A stretch of DNA of 25,783 nt from positions 1 through 25,783 of the IMG/VR virus record IMGVR_UViG_3300028800_000292, one strand, 5' to 3'. Shown here in pieces: positions 21,822 to 25,783 of the stretch (its first letter is position 1; the number at the start of each line of letters is the position of its first letter). Source of the DNA: a virus. The notes beneath the pieces are model-generated. The model saw only the letters and a program-made list of their open reading frames with translations, made no database searches and had not been told where the DNA came from. A program made the translations under genes and the position numbers.

Positions 21822-24077
21822 ATGGCGGATGCGTTGGCAGCATGGCTATCTACAACTATCGGCCAATATGCTGCTGCATATGCTAAAACAAGCTATGTTC
21901 TCCCCCTGCATGGCATTACAGCGGATTTAAAGTGCACCTGCGGTGCTTCTGACTGCAAAAGCGCTGGCAAGCATCCATTCACCAAGCACGGCCTTAAAGA
22001 TGCTTCTAATAATATAGAGCAGATAGCTGCTCTTTTTAATTACAGAGAAGATTTAAATATTGGCTTGCTCACAGGTGAGAAGTCCGGATTCTTTGTCGTG
22101 GATGTTGACGGCAACAAAGGCGGATTTGAATCTCTTGAAAATTTATTTCAGGCATACGGAGAGTTTGACCCAACTGTCATTATAAAAACAGGAAACGGCG
22201 TGCATATCTGGTTCGCCTATCCCCAGGGGATACATATAGGGAACCGCACTAATCTTCTGCCTGGAATTGACGTGAGGGGTGAAGGCGGTTACGTGGTGGC
22301 CGCTCCGAGCCGCCATGCGTCTGGTGTTTATTATGAGCCAACAGAGACAAGCGCCAGAAATACTATTGTGGCCCCTGCATGGCTTACTGCGATGGTGCAG
22401 ACAAAAAAAGAAAAGATTGAACCGGTAGACAGAAATAGCACGAGCGGTGCTAAGTCAGAATGGAGCGCCGAGGAAATACAGGGCATGCTTGATTGCATAA
22501 ACCCATCCCTCGGCTACTCGGACTGGATTGCGGTCGGCATGGGAATTCACTCAGGCGGCTATCCATACAAGCTTTGGGATGACTGGAGCAGTCGCGGTTC
22601 AAATTATGAAAGAAACTGCTGCGCTCCTCACTGGCGTAGTTTTAAAACAGATGGCGGCATATCTCTAGGCACGCTCGTGCAGATGGCCCAGCTCGCTGGC
22701 TGGAAGCCAACACCCAAAGAGCGCGAGATTGTCGATACATCGAATGTGCAATTGCTGATAAAAAAAGCGGAGAAGGCTTTGAAGCCTGCGGCAGTAAAGA
22801 AACCCCAGCCTATGGTGCTTGGCTTCAACGCGCTGGAACTCCCCGGCCTTATTGGCGATACAGTGCGCTGGATTACCAAGCATGCCATCTTCAAGCAGCC
22901 TGAGCTTGCCCTTATAAACACGCTCGCCTTTGCAGGCTCTGTCTTTGGCCGTCGGTACTCTTCCCCGCTCAATACGCGGACCAATCTGTATATGGTCGGC
23001 ATTGCGGGAACAGGTGACGGTAAGGACCACAGTAGAAAGGCAATTAAGGAGCTGGCCCATGCTTCCGGCCTTGATGACCGCATTGGCGCTGATGCCATTC
23101 GCTCAGATTCAGGTATGTTACGCGGCCTCATGAATAACTGCAGCCAGCTTATGATGATTGATGAATTTGGTCACTTCCTGCAGGCTATAGGTGACGATAA
23201 GTCTCCCCACTATATACGCTCGCAGATTGGTATTCTGCTGAAATTATACAGCACCTCAAATAGCATTTATAATCATGGGGAATATGCAGACTCCAAAACA
23301 AAATCGATAATTATCCAATATCCCAATCTCTGTATATACGGCACGTCCACGGAAGAAAAATATGCCAAGTCTCTCAAAAAATCAGCCATCGACAGCGGTG
23401 AGCTCAATCGCTTTATCACCATCAAATCCAGGCAGGGAAAGCAATATCCCGATAAGATAATGCCTGCCTATGAAATAGAGCAATCGCTTATAAACAGGTG
23501 GAGTGAGTTCTCCCCTAAAATCGGCAGTTCGCTTGGTGATATAGTTAACAGCTCTGATATGGCTCCAGACCCGATTACAATCCCGTGGGGTGACTGCGAT
23601 GAAATACAATATGCCATACAATGCAAGCAGGTCGATAAAACCAATACCGACTCCCCCATCCGATCCCTCTGGGGTCGCATGTTTGAGAACACAGTAAAGA
23701 TTGCTATGATTCTGGCAATAGCCCGGGACAAGAACAAACCTCAGTTCAAGCCAGAAGACTTTGATACCGCGCAGATGATTGTGGAGTCCTCTATCGAATA
23801 TCTTAGCTATCTCGCCGGAACACGCATGAGTGAAACACCGCAGGAGGATAGTAATAACGAAATAGTCAATGCCATCATAGAAGCGGGTGGGGAAATGGGG
23901 CGCAGGGACATCATGCGGAAATTCCGCAAGCTTAAAAAACGGGACCTTGATGAGGTGCTGGGCAGCCTTATTGAGCAGGAAATAATTGAGGCTGATAAAG
24001 CAGCTGATGAGGGCAAGGGGCGTCCGAAGACTGTATATAAGATAGTGAAAGACAATAACATTTCAGCCGTGGCTTAA
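21822..24077 (+). CDS. Primase-polymerase / replicative helicase-like fusion protein
   Basis: This 751-aa protein starts at an ATG seven bases after GGGGAG. Residues about 15-190 are a bifunctional primase-polymerase domain: cysteines 38, 40, 45 and H51 near the start, D94 and D96 in FFVVDVDG, H128 in GNGVHIWF, and D150 in GIDVRG. A PriCT_2-like helical region follows (about 218-292, IQGMLDCINPSLGYSDWIAVG...). Residues about 340-600 resemble a DUF3987-like ATPase, with the Walker-A-like loop GTGDGKD (396-402) and Walker B MMIDEFG with D447 and E448. The end (about 680-745) looks like a winged helix. It probably primes and unwinds phage DNA. Asp replaces the usual Ser/Thr after the loop lysine. 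Confidence 0.88.
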   Translation: MADALAAWLSTTIGQYAAAYAKTSYVLPLHGITADLKCTCGASDCKSAGKHPFTKHGLKDASNNIEQIAALFNYREDLNIGLLTGEKSGFFVVDVDGNKGGFESLENLFQAYGEFDPTVIIKTGNGVHIWFAYPQGIHIGNRTNLLPGIDVRGEGGYVVAAPSRHASGVYYEPTETSARNTIVAPAWLTAMVQTKKEKIEPVDRNSTSGAKSEWSAEEIQGMLDCINPSLGYSDWIAVGMGIHSGGYPYKLWDDWSSRGSNYERNCCAPHWRSFKTDGGISLGTLVQMAQLAGWKPTPKEREIVDTSNVQLLIKKAEKALKPAAVKKPQPMVLGFNALELPGLIGDTVRWITKHAIFKQPELALINTLAFAGSVFGRRYSSPLNTRTNLYMVGIAGTGDGKDHSRKAIKELAHASGLDDRIGADAIRSDSGMLRGLMNNCSQLMMIDEFGHFLQAIGDDKSPHYIRSQIGILLKLYSTSNSIYNHGEYADSKTKSIIIQYPNLCIYGTSTEEKYAKSLKKSAIDSGELNRFITIKSRQGKQYPDKIMPAYEIEQSLINRWSEFSPKIGSSLGDIVNSSDMAPDPITIPWGDCDEIQYAIQCKQVDKTNTDSPIRSLWGRMFENTVKIAMILAIARDKNKPQFKPEDFDTAQMIVESSIEYLSYLAGTRMSETPQEDSNNEIVNAIIEAGGEMGRRDIMRKFRKLKKRDLDEVLGSLIEQEIIEADKAADEGKGRPKTVYKIVKDNNISAVA

Positions 24078-24088
24078 GAGCCCATTAT

Positions 24089-24125
24089 ATGCTATTATTA
24101 GATATAACCCTCTCAACGGAGAATT
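24089..24125 (+). promoter_or_regulatory. Leader upstream of the lysis cassette, similar to the leader at 512
   Basis: This holds ATGCT...AACCCT...GGAGAATTACC in the same order as the leader at 512-547. GGAG is the ribosome site for the ATG at 24132. An A+T-rich stretch before it (24084-24106) could hold a -10 box, but no convincing -35 is seen. Confidence 0.3.
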
Positions 24126-24131
24126 ACCCTC

Positions 24132-24473
24132 ATGACGCTCCAATCCATCAACGTCTTCATTCTGAAATACCATCACATTGCTCGTGGCATTCTTATTATC
24201 GCCCTGGGCCTGCTTATTGGCCTGACTGCATACTATATCGAGCAGCATGTTATTCTCTTCGGCAGCTTAGGTTTCATGGCCTTCGCAATCTACGAGGGTG
24301 TAATTCACATGCTTTCTAACCCGATTAAGAGAGATATCGCTCTTGACCTGGCTAAGGCTGAAACATGGGCAAAGTCGGAATTAGGTTTTGACCCTACAGG
24401 GGTTATACAGCCAACAGGGGCGATACAGTCTTCGGATGCGGCACCCACCCCAGCCCCCGCAGCAAAGCCGTGA
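24132..24473 (+). CDS. Candidate holin (two membrane segments)
   Basis: This 113-aa protein has two predicted membrane helices, about residues 17-36 (ARGILIIALGLLIGLTAYYI) and 41-59 (ILFGSLGFMAFAIYEGVIH), then a soluble C-terminus with PTGVIQPTGAIQ and an Ala/Pro-rich end. It has 54 bases of leader and a GGAG ribosome site. The stop overlaps the endolysin start (GTGA), and spanin genes follow, which makes holin or antiholin the best reading. A small accessory membrane protein is the alternative. No family name is claimed. Confidence 0.65.
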   Translation: MTLQSINVFILKYHHIARGILIIALGLLIGLTAYYIEQHVILFGSLGFMAFAIYEGVIHMLSNPIKRDIALDLAKAETWAKSELGFDPTGVIQPTGAIQSSDAAPTPAPAAKP

Positions 24474-24988
24474 GATTCTGGCTCATAGCAGTAGCCCTGC
24501 TATTGGCATCCCCTGCCTACGCCTGCCTTCATGATTGCCAGCCCGATTACCGCGCATTTCGTCTTACAAGGCAATATGAGGGGTTAAGGCTCTTTGTGTA
24601 TGAAGATGTAGCGGGGCACGGAACGATTGGATTCGGGCACCTCATAAAGCCAGAAGAGTCATTCTCCAGCCCCATAACTGGCATTGAGGCGGAAGCCCTG
24701 CTAGAGCAGGACGAGGCTATTGCAGCTAAGGGTGTAAATTCCCTTGTGAACGTCGATTTGACCATCTCCCAAGCTAATGCACTTGACGATTTTGTTTTTA
24801 ATCTTGGTGCCGGTACTTTAGCGAGATCCTCAATACTTTCTGCGCTCAATGAATCCTGCTATATCCAGGTTACTTCTAAGTTTCTTGAATATGATAAGGC
24901 CCGCGTAGGTGGTGTGCTGCGGGTGTTTCAAGGGCTGCTTAGCCGTAGAAGGGCAGAAGTCTCGCTATATAGAGAGGATGTTCAATGA
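24470..24988 (+). CDS. Secreted endolysin, glycoside hydrolase family 24 lysozyme
   Basis: This 172-aa protein starts at a GTG overlapping the holin-candidate stop. It cleaves the glycan strands of peptidoglycan. The family 24 triad is clear: E37 in YEGLRLFVY, D46 and T52 in DVAGHGTIGFGH, with E-x8-D-x5-T spacing. Residues 1-18 (hydrophobic MRFWLIAVALLLASPAYA) look like a Sec signal with cleavage after Ala18, leaving mature Cys19 and Cys23 near the N-terminus. Secretion of this kind means the holin need not make large holes. Alternatively the segment is retained as a signal-anchor-release element. ALDDFVFNLGAG (about 104-115) is a second family motif. Confidence 0.9.
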   Translation: MRFWLIAVALLLASPAYACLHDCQPDYRAFRLTRQYEGLRLFVYEDVAGHGTIGFGHLIKPEESFSSPITGIEAEALLEQDEAIAAKGVNSLVNVDLTISQANALDDFVFNLGAGTLARSSILSALNESCYIQVTSKFLEYDKARVGGVLRVFQGLLSRRRAEVSLYREDVQ

Positions 24989-25416
24989 GCGGATATATAA
25001 TTCTTCTACTTATGGCTATATCACTACTCGGTGGCGCGGGTGGTACATGGTACGTGAAGGGCAATGCAGACAAGCTTGCCTTGGAAGCGGCAATAAACAC
25101 TCAGAAAGAGAACGATAATAAATTCTGCGCTAAAGAAAAACAAATCACCAAGGAGGCCAACGATGGACTACAGAAAGACCGCGATGCTATTACTGCCAAT
25201 CTTGCTAAGTATCAGCAGTTGCACCCCCCGCAGTGTATCATGCCCGCAATTACCAAGCCTGCCGCAAAGGGTAAACATAGGGCCAGACCCACAGCAGCTA
25301 ATGGAATCAGCACTGGCTGGCTACGTAGCTTTGCAGCCGACGACTGCGCCGTCTACCGTGCAGCGCTGATACGGGAGTACCGGTTTGAAGACGCCATATG
25401 GGCGTTGTTTAAATGA
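24985..25416 (+). CDS. Rz-like inner-membrane spanin
   Basis: This 143-aa protein overlaps the endolysin stop by four bases. Residues 4-20 are an N-terminal membrane helix (YIILLLMAISLLGGAGG), followed by a charged periplasmic coiled coil (about 28-75) with C48, and a basic Pro-rich end. This is the i-spanin layout: anchored inside, spanning the periplasm, and pairing with a lipoprotein to fuse the membranes at lysis. The nested lipoprotein ORF at 25163 in another frame is strong support. The last three bases before its stop belong to the start of another lipoprotein gene. Confidence 0.82.
   Translation: MSGYIILLLMAISLLGGAGGTWYVKGNADKLALEAAINTQKENDNKFCAKEKQITKEANDGLQKDRDAITANLAKYQQLHPPQCIMPAITKPAAKGKHRARPTAANGISTGWLRSFAADDCAVYRAALIREYRFEDAIWALFK
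25150..25156 (+). promoter_or_regulatory. Strong ribosome binding site inside Rz for nested Rz1
   Basis: AAGGAGG lies six bases before the ATG at 25163, inside the Rz coding frame. It is near-perfect and decides the Rz1 start. Confidence 0.75.
25163..25369 (+). CDS. Rz1-like outer-membrane spanin lipoprotein, nested within Rz
   Basis: This 68-aa ORF lies wholly inside the Rz gene in the +1 frame. It has a lipoprotein signal (KTAMLLLPILLSISSC) with the lipobox ISSC and lipidation on C20. The mature part is short and Pro-rich (PRSVSCPQLPSLPQ), as in Rz1 proteins, with C27 available for disulfide-linked dimers. It would sit in the inner leaflet of the outer membrane and bind the Rz coiled coil. 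Fully nested Rz1 genes are an established arrangement (lambda). Confidence 0.85.
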   Translation: MDYRKTAMLLLPILLSISSCTPRSVSCPQLPSLPQRVNIGPDPQQLMESALAGYVALQPTTAPSTVQR

Positions 25417-25541
25417 GATATGCAGCCCTGATAGCTTTGTTGCTGTCGGGATGCTCTGAACCGCGCTGGTTATATCAAGGCTCACCGCCACAATGGCAGG
25501 ATGCCTACTATACCTATGATGTTAAGCATGTGGTGAAATAA
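25413..25541 (+). CDS. Very small lipoprotein (42 aa) behind the spanins
   Basis: An ATG overlapping the Rz stop (ATGA) opens 42 codons. The start MRYAALIALLLSGC has a classic lipobox LSGC with C14 as lipid anchor. The mature 29 residues are rich in aromatic and polar residues (EPRWLYQGSPPQWQDAYYTYD). It is too short for most predictors but has a textbook signal and tight coupling. It could be a second outer-membrane spanin component, a superinfection or surface-exclusion lipoprotein, or an accessory lysis factor; the sequence cannot choose. Confidence 0.65.
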   Translation: MRYAALIALLLSGCSEPRWLYQGSPPQWQDAYYTYDVKHVVK

Positions 25542-25781
25542 CTACGGTGTCTTAGTCTGGGAAAGATCGCGGCTGAATACAGCGGCACATTGAACTTCGT
25601 GGTATTCAGGCAATCCGCAATATGATTCATGTGTCTTTCCTGAATGCTTGTATGATTGCATGGCTTGAATAGCCGCCTCCGCCATGCGGTTCAAATCCTC
25701 GCGAGTCAAATTATGGTCCAGGGGATTATTATGCTGGCAATAAAGTGCTTTTGCCACATGCTCTATAAGCTCTCTATCCAT
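25542..25781 (-). CDS. Hypothetical 79-aa protein (start near window edge)
   Basis: A minus-strand ORF starting at an ATG two bases from the window end and stopping at TAG 25542, directly adjacent to the stop of the lipoprotein gene. The sequence MDRELIEHVAKALYCQHN...TREDLNRMAEAAIQAM has the helical pattern of small uncharacterised phage proteins I recall with an N-terminal AKALY and a later AAIxAM. The gene may extend beyond the window. It converges with the lysis cassette, so a termination signal might be expected at the junction, but I see none. Confidence 0.55.
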   Translation of the reverse strand: MDRELIEHVAKALYCQHNNPLDHNLTREDLNRMAEAAIQAMQSYKHSGKTHESYCGLPEYHEVQCAAVFSRDLSQTKTP

Positions 25782-25783
25782 TG

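Noticed and set aside
1-25783. tRNA genes, insertion sequences, integrase and attachment sites.
   Set aside because: No cloverleaf with a recognisable T-arm, no transposase or integrase motif and no flanking direct repeats were seen. A dedicated tRNA scan would settle the first point.

Overview
The window is an internal stretch of a tailed bacteriophage (or prophage) genome with podovirus-like tail genes. It opens inside a glycine-rich fibre gene. Terminase, portal and major capsid genes are not present and presumably lie outside it. The host should be Gram-negative, because the lysis cassette has an inner-membrane spanin with a nested outer-membrane lipoprotein spanin and a secreted endolysin. 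No tRNA, CRISPR array or insertion sequence was found. Families were assigned by reading the translated sequence and recalling family motifs. No database search was run.

Layout. (1) Positions 1-15546, plus strand: a tightly packed late/virion operon. It holds a fibre tip, two small basic paralogues, a P22 gp4-like tail accessory factor, a four-cysteine protein, a head-tail adaptor, a gp10-like tail protein, a small protein, a second glycine-rich fibre, a Gly/Ala-rich virion protein, a GNAT-like protein, a 1010-residue protein with an internal S74 chaperone-like domain, a 702-residue probable internal/ejection protein and a small membrane-anchored coiled coil. An antisense HNH homing endonuclease sits between the adaptor and gp10-like genes. 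(2) Positions 15557-16299: a small control region with a 58-codon minus ORF, a divergent promoter unit, a 51-aa protein and a RusA-like resolvase. (3) Positions 16286-21535, minus strand: a recombination/replication operon. In transcription order it holds a hypothetical, a Sak4-like RecA-fold ATPase, a DUF669 SSB-like protein, a hypothetical, a Cas4-like nuclease, a superfamily 2 helicase, a Cys-rich small protein and a probably frameshifted ribbon-helix-helix (RHH) gene. (4) Positions 21645-25541, plus strand: a 48-aa RHH protein, a primase-polymerase/helicase fusion, a holin candidate, a signal-peptide endolysin, Rz with nested Rz1, and an extra 42-aa lipoprotein. A minus-strand 79-aa ORF closes the window.

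The genes fit a lytic programme. The RHH protein and two similar divergent promoter units (about 15.75 kb and 21.6 kb) look like a control circuit choosing between leftward recombination genes and rightward replication/lysis genes. Notable signals are that duplicated promoter unit, a 12-14 residue RGG..V(P)..GG motif repeated in several virion proteins, a tandem beta-domain shared by two tail proteins, the mid-protein S74 domain, the frameshifted RHH remnant, and unusual active sites in RusA and two ATPases.
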